From Ananas comosus (lineage: Eukaryota > Streptophyta > Magnoliopsida > Poales > Bromeliaceae), in the NCBI RefSeq assembly GCF_001540865.1, contig NC_033629.1:6935403-6999402 (forward strand): DNA of 64,000 nt, written 5' to 3'. The notes under the pieces are model-generated. The model had not been told where the DNA came from and did no database searches. It saw only the letters and a program-made list of their open reading frames with translations. A program made the translations under genes and the position numbers. How positions within the stretch are numbered: the stretch's first letter is position 1; each line of letters opens with the position of its first letter. Positions 11,525 through 21,164 of the stretch are shown here, piece after piece.

Positions 11525-11715
11525 CTCATCATAGTTTTCTAACTAGATGCACTTGTCATAGTTTTCTAACTAGATGCACTCGTCATTTGACATGTTCTCA
11601 ACTCTAGTTTAACCATAGTTTACTTTACTAGGTTCAATATTCACGACACTAGTTATACTTTACTAGGTTCAATATTCACGACACTAGTATACTTTACTAG
11701 GTTCAACATCACATA
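11525..11715. repeat. Short tandem repeats inside the LTR
   Basis: Two copies of a 30-bp unit (CATAGTTTTCTAACTAGATGCACT) are followed by three copies of an approximately 41-bp unit around TACTTTACTAGGTTCAA. The partner LTR at 17825-17900 has the first array but not the expanded second one, so the copy number differs between the two LTRs of the same element. Confidence 0.65.
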
Positions 11716-13900
11716 GAACCATAACCATCACATATAGGGTTACTCATCTCATTCAATCTCATGCATACTAGAATCATGAACCAATCCATCTAAGTCATAA
11801 CACAACTAGCATGCGAGTATAAGCGACAACATCAACCATCTACCCTATAATGCCAAACATGTACAAGATGAACTTGATCAATGACGAAGTAGAATTTCCA
11901 ATGCAATAACTAAGACATTACAATGTTCATCTCATCAACTTTACCATCTCATTATAGGGTTTATAATCATATATTTACAACCTCAAGCATGCTAGATATA
12001 AGAGTTAAACCAAGTACATTACTCTACAAGAAGCATGCAATATATATATAGAACCAACAATCAACATCACCCTATAATGCAAGAACAAATGCAATTTGAT
12101 CAATGATACTAGAGTTTCTAGTACAACAACCAATCCATTACTAAGTTCAAGTTATTTGTGTTTCAGTCACACTAAGTCCAATGCCACTTGTAAACTATGT
12201 CTTTAAATACAACACATAGGTTCTTCTTTCATTTAGCATCATAGGTTTACCAATGTCATCTCATAATCCTTATGTCCATTACATCATATACCATATCATA
12301 ATACTATATTGATCATAAACATCATATAAGGATTAGGAATGCATGTATTGTCATCCTATAATGCATAGCAACATACAATATGCTTAATACAATTGATAAA
12401 GTACTAAGACATAGGGAGAAGCCCGATTGCTTCGGATGACACCCCCCACCTTTTATCGCGTTCCGATTGCTCGTCGTCACTTCGCAATCGGCCTCCCGCG
12501 GCGCACGCCGCTGGCTTGACCCAATCCGCGCGCGACCACCAACGACCTCCGATCCGCGATCCGAAATTAAAGGTCTTCGGTTTCTTGTACGATGCTTCAA
12601 ATCCGTTTTCAGGATTTTACGACGTCGCCTCGGCCCTCCAGGCGGAAACGAAGCCTAAACGTCCGTTTCTTTAATAACTTCGCAACGGCTCGTCGGATTG
12701 CCGAACCGTTTTCGCCAACGCGTTTCGTTACCTAGCAATTAGGTTTACGAAGGGTCAAATGAGATCAAACCCTCATACTTTGAAAGTTAGCATTTTGAGC
12801 CCTAGGTTTACAACTTTGCAAGAAATCATTAAATTGCTCTATGATTCAAGCATTAATCATCTATTAGGCATCAATGGGTTCCACTAAAACCATTTACAAA
12901 GCATTTAGACCTATCTTTAGAGATCTACCATTAAAGCCCTCATTTTGGAGCTCTAGGTTTCAATAGGTAAAAATCCACCATTAGAACTTAGGATCTAAGC
13001 ATAACTCATCTACTTAGCATCTAGGAAAGCTACTAATTCGTTTCTAGAGCTTAAAGCCCAAGCAATAGAGAAATGCCATTAAAGCTCTTAAAGCTTACCT
13101 TCAAAGCATGCTCCAATGGAGAGGAAGAAGATGAAGTTGATGAAGATCAACTTCCAAGCTTACTTCTCCACCAAAACCCTCTCTTTTTGGGAGAGATTTA
13201 GAGAGAGAAAAGGAGGGTTCTCTTCCTCCCTCTCTCCATGCGTGTGTGTGTGGGTCGTGTGCGTGTGTGGGGTGCGGCCGAAGGAGAAGAAGAAGAAGCT
13301 GCTGCTTCTCTTATAATTAAACCCCTCAAAACACTATTCATCCCGGGCAGCTTGAAATCTGATATTTTTCGCCGGAGCTCCCTGAATGTCCGTTTGAGCT
13401 CAAACTTGACAGTCATGTTCGGTTTTACATAACTTAACAAGCTGACGATCGCTGGTTCAGTTTCGACCCCGTTTGGTCACTGAAAACTGTACCGAACTGT
13501 AATCTTTATCAGATAGGTGTCGGATTTTATTTCTCACTCTACGGGTGTCAGAAAAATATGAAACCTTAAATCTAGCCTCATAAAAATATTTTTGACATCT
13601 CTGCCAATTTTCATAATTTTCTGAGACTGTGCATTTTCTGCTAATTTATCTGCCCCGTTTCCAACAGAAAATTCTAAATCTTCTGTTTTAATTCCGATTT
13701 CAACACAGGTCATTCCCAACTTATATTTCACTTTTCTAAATTCAATAAAAATAGTATCTCAGACTATTTTTATTTATTTCTATTTTTATATTTAAATCCG
13801 GTATATTACATTACACCGCAACCTTACCGGAACCATTCAAATGGCTCTCCAACCAAATGGACACCGTAACCTCATGATTTTAGAAGTCCGGTACCTTACA

Positions 13901-13913
13901 TTCTCCCCTTCTT
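13901..13913 (-). other. Polypurine tract of the gypsy element
   Basis: On the minus strand AAGAAGGGGAGAA lies directly before the LTR start at 13900. It is preceded by the GACGAAACTCTTATT stretch usual upstream of plant gypsy 3' LTRs. Confidence 0.85.
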
Positions 13914-15024
13914 AATAAGAGTTTCGTCCCCGAAACTCAAATCACTCCTTAACTCGACTTATCGAGCAATCGGAAATTCCAATGCACTTTTCCACCTCGG
14001 AGTGGCCTTTCACTTATTAGAACTGTTCAAAGGCCCACCTCGGAGGATGTGGGACTAGATATGCTCACATTTGCTATGTGCAACATCAAAAGTGCATTAT
14101 CTTCGAGCTCTCCAGCTCCTCCACAGAGCCACCGGCTGAACCGATTACGTCGGCTTCCACAAGTGGACCAACGGTCCCAAATACTACGTAGGCCCGGCGC
14201 CTAAACCTGTCGCAACTACGCATAGCGTCTCTCGCTCGCATCGCAGACCCAATCATAACCGGGCGAAATTCTCACTTGGGAATTCGCACACACTCCAACC
14301 AGGAGCAACCAAGACCCCAAACCACGTCAAGTCCTCGGGTTGGGTCACATTCAAACTTGGCGCATCATCGGTCACACGACCTACGCATAGCATTCCACGC
14401 TTTCCGGGTCTAAGCTCGGACTACCGCCCCGACCAAAACTCTGCCCTACCTATAGGTATCGGGGCGCTGTCACTCACAGCTGACTGTGCCTGCCCAATGG
14501 GCTCAGGCTCCACAGTCCACAAATGGTCCAGGCATGGGTCGTCCCTAAGCACTACCCGTTAACGTCATCCTACACGACATGCTCTATAGAGCTACGCACT
14601 CTAACGGCTCCTAGGCACCTAGTGCGAGCCACCAGCCCTACGAGTGATCCATGGCCCGCTTCACACTTAGCCCTGCTGAAGTGCTACTGCCAATTCACTC
14701 CCGGCTGAATCGAAACCGCACTTCACGAGTACTACACTCGAGCGCTCTACACAAGCCCGGCATTAGGCAACTCTGCCTAAGCGCACTAACAACACGAGCA
14801 TGACTCGCCCAATAATAGCCACCAGCAATTTGCTAGTGCCAACAAGCTCGCTACCTGCAACAGCAGGCGCTACACTCTCACCGCATAAGCACGCTCGGGT
14901 GTCTACGCTAACCCGTCCACTTGGTCCCTACTACAGTAACACATACAAGTAGTAGCCAATGACCACAAGAAAACGCATACAATTTCTTAAGTCTACATCA
15001 TGCAGAAACGTGTGATTGCCTCAA
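13914..15024 (-). other. Internal region of the gypsy element without pol
   Basis: On the minus strand, between the end of gag and the polypurine tract, there are only 1.1 kb. No protease, reverse transcriptase, RNase H or integrase motif can be found, and the frames are closed. An autonomous gypsy element would carry roughly 3.5-4 kb of pol here. The sequence is not low complexity, so it was replaced rather than degraded into repeats. Confidence 0.7.
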
Positions 15025-15864
15025 TTAAATCATACCTGCCACGATGTCACGCTCCTCGACCTCAACAGGTCCCTCTAACTGAGCTGCAACCGCTCGACCG
15101 CTCGGAGCCGACCGGGTCACCTCGAGCTGACGCGGCGCCATCGCACATCCCACCGATACAGCAGCTGGCGGAACTCCACCAAACTGCCTCGGAGCCACTG
15201 GGGCGAACGTAACAAATGGTGCAGGCGACGCTCCCTCTGGGCAGTAACGGCTTATATGCCCCGCCCGACCACACCTGAAGCACCGTCCCGCCCTATGCTG
15301 ACAATTTCCTGCGCGATGCTCTCCACCGCAGATCACACATCGCCTAGGTCCATAGCCATCGGACCACCTGACCCGATACTTCGGGGGCTTTTGGGAACTA
15401 AACTGTCCCCCCGAACTACCGCCAGGTCGTTTCTTTACCCCACTCTCCTTGAGCGCCTCGCGTTCCTGTCTCACTTCCCCAGCTGCCGCATCGAGTATCG
15501 TAGGACCCGAAGACGCCAGAGGAACACTAACCGACGGGGAATGTACAGCCATCGGAACCGCTGCCAGGCCCTCACCCTCAGCCGCATCAAGCGCGCGAAT
15601 CGAGGGCGCGGGCAGACCACGACCTTCAGTCGTCGTCGCGGCCGCCGCCGCTACCAGCTGCTCCAAACACTCCAGGAGCCGCTCGATCAAAGCCCCTTGG
15701 TGTTGAACCACGCCAACTAGTGCAGTCATCTGCGCCCACAGTTCTTGCACTTCGCTTGATCCAACTTGTTTTGGCACCTCAGCAGGCTGTGCCGGAACGG
15801 ATCTACGCACGTAGTGTCTCATTGGTGCCATTAGCTCCTGAAACACAAGAACTTGGTTAATCAC
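15025..15864 (-). CDS. Gypsy Gag-like protein with two zinc knuckles (non-autonomous element)
   Basis: Open frame of 279 codons. The true start may be the internal Met at residue 12 or 15, since homology to the other gag gene in this window (at 43862) begins about there. Residues ~30-55 (GSSEVQELW then ALVGVVQ) match the N-terminus of that gag. Residues ~175-210 hold CVICGGEHRAGNC and then CFRCGRAGHISRYC, the second being a canonical CX2CX4HX4C zinc knuckle used for RNA binding. The capsid-like middle of Gag (the PPTFDGE...W region seen at 54610-54790) is missing, so this is an N-terminus-plus-nucleocapsid fusion. The frame ends soon after the knuckles, with no protease. It could still bind RNA, but it would not form a capsid alone. 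Confidence 0.75.
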   Translation of the reverse strand: MINQVLVFQELMAPMRHYVRRSVPAQPAEVPKQVGSSEVQELWAQMTALVGVVQHQGALIERLLECLEQLVAAAAATTTEGRGLPAPSIRALDAAEGEGLAAVPMAVHSPSVSVPLASSGPTILDAAAGEVRQEREALKESGVKKRPGGSSGGQFSSQKPPKYRVRWSDGYGPRRCVICGGEHRAGNCQHRAGRCFRCGRAGHISRYCPEGASPAPFVTFAPVAPRQFGGVPPAAVSVGCAMAPRQLEVTRSAPSGRAVAAQLEGPVEVEERDIVAGMI

Positions 15865-16178
15865 CTTAGCCCATTAACTTCGCCTTAACAGCGAAACAAC
15901 GCGACTCAATCGGGCGAAAGTCACACAAGGGCGTCTATTCTCATAAATTGGTTTTATGTTGTCACGCGCCAACATGAACACACTTGGCTGAGAATACACC
16001 ACACCTTGAATCTACCTCTAATATCCGTCTTAGAGGTTTACAAAACTTGATCCAATCGATTCAACTTCCGCCACCATATAGGTTCACGTTCCACTCACGC
16101 ACCTATAACCTTAGGGTTCACCGTCCTAGGGTCTCCTAGGTCCATCCTAGACTCTCTCTCTTTGCTTGCTCTTAACTC

Positions 16179-16190
16179 GCTCTGATACCA
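16179..16190 (-). other. Primer-binding site (initiator tRNA-Met) of the gypsy element
   Basis: The minus strand reads TGGTATCAGAGC four bases after the LTR end at 16195. This is complementary to the 3' end of plant initiator tRNA-Met, the common primer of plant LTR retrotransposons. Confidence 0.85.
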
Positions 16191-16194
16191 CCAC

Positions 16195-19100
16195 TGTCAC
16201 GCCCCCGCCCCGAGGCCGCTACCGAATTTGGCACGGTTCCGGCGCGTATCGACGAACGGAGCGAAGGACAGAGTCTCCCCTGTCCGCCAAGGCTCAAATG
16301 ACGAGATGTGTACAACAAGATTCCCAGGGAAACACTTGAATACATAACAATCATAACAACACGATAAAGCACAAACAGTGCTGAACAATACAAGAGCAAG
16401 CGTCACGAGTAGTAGAAACAACGTGAAACAAAAGAGGATACTTAACTATTCTTTACAACATTCAACTCGATATTCATTTAATTACACATTGCATTCTTTT
16501 CAAACTATGATATAAGCTTACATTTTCAAAGATAAACATTAGTTTCATTTATCTCAAAATACCTCACATCCTATACATTATCTACTCTCATACATGTATA
16601 GGGTAACTCTAATGCAAAATAGGAAAGTAACTAGCCAACTAGCAACTAGGGCGCTAAGCCCATACGCGCATCCTCTACGATCCGCTCTGTGTGTACTGTA
16701 CCCAAAACCACAGCGGGTGAGAACTATAATAAATATAGTTCCCAGTGGGTTCGGCCGCCGCATTCCGCCGATCTTCCCATAGGTCCAAGTGCACAGATAG
16801 ATAGATAGAAAGATATATGGAAATACTACTACTATACTACTTATGCCATCAAATGCAAAGTTGCAATGGAACATCATCTAGCAACAATCTACTATCATGC
16901 TAATATGCCTCAACAGTGAATGAATACAAACACAACATAGTTATGCAGTGTCTATGTCTAATCATGGATATGAATGCAATGCTCTTATTGTATTCATGTT
17001 ATTACCCAATCCGCTAGGCTACTTTGCCTAAGATCTCAAATCTAGTAGGTGAAAAGCTAGTGCCTCATTTTTCTCACTCGCTCATATCTCAAAGGTCTGA
17101 CCAATCTGTGAGTCCCAGCAAAGATTACCCCGCCCCTCCCCGACTCACATCTCAAGTCCTAGGCAAGGCTACCCCGCACTTTGCCCAACTCACATCTCAA
17201 GTCCTAGGCAAAGGTAACCCGCACTTTGCCCGACTCACATCTCACCTACTAGGTATAGGCTACTCAGGCTCAAATCTCATAGGTGAAGGAATAGTATGTC
17301 CACCACTGTATGTAGAGCAAATCCACTAATCAACACCAAGCGACTATACTCAATGGTCGATACAATCATAGTAAAGGCTAGTCTACCATTACCACGTAGG
17401 TTCTCCTAATAAGAGCTATCATTATGATCATCCATACGCCGTAAGCTAAAGCCAATATGAACAACAATAATGAGTATGACTCAATAGGTAACCAAATCTC
17501 GTGGTGAACACAAGGTTCACAAGCAAGGCTCACATATCAATCTCCGAGGGATGCCTAGCTGGACTATCCCCGAGTACGCCTGCGGATAACAAGCGGCTAT
17601 CCGAGCAGCAAGCAGGGCTGCCTCTCTAGTGACCAATCTCCGGAGCGCACAACTTGAGGGGAGCGACTCCACCAAGCGCAGACAGGCAATGTGAGCATGA
17701 TCAACTCACGAGCAACAACAACCCTTAGAGGGTAATCTTAGCATAGATCAACAGTTCTTGTACCCAATCTCATAGTGTTTCAACTACACTAATGTTCTCA
17801 TGTCAAGGTTATCAACAATCATATGCCTCACATCATAGTTTTCTATAACTAGATGCCACTTGTCATAGTTTTCTAAACTAGATGCCACTCGTCATTTAGA
17901 CTCATTTCAACACTAGTTACATCATACTAGTTCTTAGCAACTTAAGCATTAATCATCTCACATAGGGTCTAGGTCCTTATCATAAAGTTTTCATCATATA
18001 ATCATCATGCATACTAGATCATGAATCAATCATCAAGATGTATAGCCACTAGCATGCAAATATGAGCAATGACCATAATCATTTAGCATCTAAATGCAAT
18101 GAATACGATATGCAACTTGATCGATTAATGTACTCAACTATGGTTTAATCCACATTAATCATGCCCTTACAGGGTTTCACCACACTAAGTCCCAATCTCA
18201 TGCATACTAGGTACAAGTATTAATCAAGTAACACTACACTCCCACTAGCATGCCATGACATGTAACAATTGCCAACTAGTACCCTATAAAGCAATATCCC
18301 AATATGCAACTTGATCAATGTTAACTAGAGTTTCTATAGTACAACAACCAATCCATTACTAAGTTCAAGTCATATGTGTTTTTAGCACAATAAGTTCAAT
18401 GCCACTTGTAAACTATGTCTTTAAACACAACACTAGGTTCTCTCTCATTTAGCATCATAGGTTTACCAATGTCATCTCATAATCCTTATGTCCATTACAT
18501 CGTATATCCATATCATAATACTATATTGATCATAAGCATCATATAAGGATTAGGAATGCATGTATTGTCATCCTATAATGCAGTGGTATCGTATACAATA
18601 TGCTACATGTTATATGGATAAGTACTTAAACTGGAATTAATCTCGGTGATGGCACCCCCATTTATCGGTTTCGGATTGTGATTTTCATTCCCGCGGCGCC
18701 GCGCTCGGATTACCAATCGGCGCGCGGCACAAACGACCTTCGATAGCGATTGGAATTAAAGGTCTCAGGTTTTTGTCACGATGCTTCAAATCGTTTTCCA
18801 GGATTTCGAGTCGCCTCGGCCTCAGGCAGGAAACGAGTGTGTTTAACGTCGTTTCTTTAATATCTTTGTAACGGTCGTGGATTGCGAACCCGTTTCGCCA
18901 TGAGCGTTTTGTTACTAGCAATTAGTTTTACGAAGGGTCAAATGGATCAAATCCTATTATTTTGAAAGTTACCTTTAGCGACGGTATTACAATATGCAAG
19001 AAATCATTTTAGAAATGTGTCTATGATTCAAGATTAATCATTTTAGGCTTCAATGTGGTTCACTAATACCTTCAAAGATTTAGACCTCTCTTTTAGAGAT

Positions 19101-20060
19101 TAACAATTAAAGCTATTTGGGTTCAATAGTATACCTTAGAATTAGGATCTAGAATAGACCCATTTCTTAGCATCTGGAGAAGCTACAAATTTCGTTTCTA
19201 GATTAAAACTGTGTATAGTTTGAATGCCATTAAAGTTTAAGCTTACCTTCAAAGGCATGCAATAGAGGAGGAAGAAGATGAAGTTGATTTGAGATCATAT
19301 TCTGTCTTACTTCTCCACAAATCCATCACAATTTTAGGAGAGATTTAGAGAGAGAAAGGGAGCTTTAGAGAGAGAGAGGGAGAGTTTCTCTCTCCTTCAT
19401 TCCATGCGTGTGTGCGTGTGATGCTTGGGTGTGCACGGTTGAGGGGAGAAGAAGAAGCTGTTGCTTCTCTTATAATTAACACCCCTCAAAACACTATTCA
19501 TCCCGGGCAGCTTGAAATCTGATATCTTTCGCCGAAGCTCCCTGAATGTCCGTTTGAGCTCAAACTTGACAGTCATGTTCGGTTTTACTTAACTTAACAA
19601 GCTGACGATCACTGGTTCAGTTTCGACCCCGTTTGGTCACTAAAAACTGTACCGAACTGCAATCTTTATCAGATAGCTTTCGGATTTTATTTCTCACTCT
19701 ACGGGTGTCAGAAAAATATGAAACCTTAAATCTAGCCTCATAAAAATATTTCTGACATCTCTGCCAATTTTCATAATTTTCTGAGACTGTGCATTTTCTG
19801 CTAATTTATCTGTCCCGTTTCTCACAGAAAATTCTAAATCTTCTGTTTTCGCTCCGATTTCAGCACAAGTCATTCCCAACCTATATTTCACTTCTATAAA
19901 TCCAATAAAAATAGTATCTCATACTATTTTTATTTATTTTTATTTTTATATTTAAATCCGGTATATTACATTACACCGCAACCTCACCGGAACCATTCAA
20001 ATGGCTCTCCAACCAAATGGACACCGTAACCTCATGATTTTAGAAGTCCGGTACATTACA
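16195..20060 (-). mobile_element. 5' LTR (minus orientation) of the gag-only gypsy element
   Basis: Read on the minus strand it starts TGTAATGTACCGGACTTC at 20060 and ends GGGCGTGACA at 16195, giving the TG...CA termini. The length of 3866 bp is very long for an LTR. The primer-binding site follows at once. Landmarks match the LTR at 10252-13900. The right flank starts TAGGG, the expected target duplication; its partner is in the gap. The element landed inside another LTR whose sense start is at 20835. Confidence 0.9.
17105..17250. repeat. Tandem hairpin-forming ~50-bp repeat in the 5' LTR
   Basis: Counterpart of the array at 10850-10965, with units CCTAGGCAAGGCTACCCCGCACTTTGCCC. GGCAAAG and CTTTGCC can pair around TACCCCGCA. 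Confidence 0.65.
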
Positions 20061-20835
20061 TAGGGTTTGGTAGCTTACCTCTTGAGCTACACCAATGAGA
20101 AGAGGAGAGGGAGATGAAGGTGTCCAAGGCCTTCCTCTTTATCTCCTTCTTCTTCTCCTCCATTTTCTTCTTCTCCTTTTCCTTCCTCTCCTTCTTGTTC
20201 TTTCTTTCCTAGAGAGAGAGATGGAGCAAGAGAGGGTGTGAGAGAGAGAGAGAATGAGAGGCTGAGGGAGAGAGAGAGGGCCTACATACCCCTCTATTGT
20301 AACAAAATCTATTTTAGCCCCTCAACTTTTCACTCTGTACACAGCCCTCACTAGGCATTCTGCGCCCAGAGGGACCGGTCCCTCGTCGGGGAGACCGGTC
20401 CCCGAGAGCAGTCCTGGCGGCCAGAAGGCCTCTTCGCGTTCGGGAACCGGTCCCTCCCTGGGAGACCGGTCCTCAGGAGACCGGTCCTCGCCTGAGAGAC
20501 CGGTCCCCGAGAGCTCGATTTTCAGGACTTAGCCGATTTTGGCCTTCTCTCGCTGGCGTCACACACGGGGACCAGTCTTCTCAGCCAGGGACCGGTTGCA
20601 TCAAAGATCCCCAGCAACCACCAGCCTCGGGGACCGGTCTCTTCCTGCCAGGGACCGGTCCCCGAGAGCAACTTCAGCTCAGTGCAGGTTTTGCACTATA
20701 TGCTCTCGCGGACTCAACTCCAATACACTTTTTATGTTTTGGATAACTTTAACTTTCCCGAAGGATACTCACTCGACAATTAGTCGATCCTGGATGAAGC
20801 ACAACTCTCGGATTTCGAGAATTCACTTCCTTACA
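20061..20835 (-). mobile_element. Promoter-side part of another LTR, truncated by the gypsy element
   Basis: On the minus strand an LTR starts at 20835 with TGTAAGGAAGTGAATTCTCG. It is the same family as the solo LTR that starts at 54959 (shared GAATTCTCGAAATCCGAGAGTTG). It runs to 20061, where the gypsy element interrupts it; the remaining part should lie on the far side of that element, in or beyond the gap. It contains a cluster of GGGACCGGTCCC palindromes (20369-20665) and a TCTCTCT-rich leader. The right flank is a foldback MITE. Confidence 0.75.
20369..20665. repeat. Cluster of GGGACCGGTCCC-type palindromes in an LTR promoter region
   Basis: At least eight ACCGGTCC cores occur in 300 bp, several inside longer palindromes such as GAGGGACCGGTCCCTC (20369-20384). 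Similar clusters sit at the same relative position in other LTRs (60255-60330 and 63858-63897). Confidence 0.85.
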
Positions 20836-21164
20836 TTTATACTCATAAGTTGTTTTCAATGATAAAGCTTCCGAATCGACGATCCACTCCATTAAATATG
20901 ATTTAAAGTATTTGAAACTTCTAGAAAATGAAATTTGTAATTTTTTGAAATCATAATAAAGTTCATCAACCGGGTATAAAATGAACGGTCAAAATCGAAC
21001 GGTGTTTTAAAAATGGATGATCGGATCCTCTAATTTAAGATCAGAGTAATTAATCTTTATCTATGTAGTGAATAGAATTTCTATCAAAAATTTAACCGAT
21101 TCCGATTCTTTTACACCGTTAAACTAGTAAATATCCTATACCGGCGGTTAAAAATTGTCGATTT
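20836..21164. mobile_element. Foldback MITE, left part
   Basis: Homologous to the left half of the complete MITE at 27622-28162 (CTCATAAGTTGTTTTC, GCTTCCGAATCGACGAT, GATCGGATCCT, ACACCGTTAAACTAG). The outermost ~30 bp are missing where the LTR at 20061-20835 abuts. The centre is interrupted at 21164 by another LTR, and the right half resumes at 23815. Confidence 0.8.

Larger units (their letters stand above)
10252..13900 (-). mobile_element. 3' LTR (minus orientation) of a gag-only gypsy element, left end lost in the gap
   Basis: Near-duplicate of 16555-20060. Its sense-strand start is at 13900 (TGTAAGGTACCGGACTTC on the minus strand), directly after a polypurine tract. The copy carries the same landmarks in the same order: a GTGAGAACTATA...TTCCCAGTGGG block near 10420, GCAAAGGCTACCCCGCACTTTGCCC repeats near 10860, a CTTACC/GGAGAGGAAGAAGATGAAG block near 13100-13140 and the TGTCCGTTTGAGCTCAAACTTGAC block near 13388. 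Many 1-3 base indels distinguish it from the other copy in the left two thirds, while the last ~580 bp are nearly identical. Confidence 0.85.
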
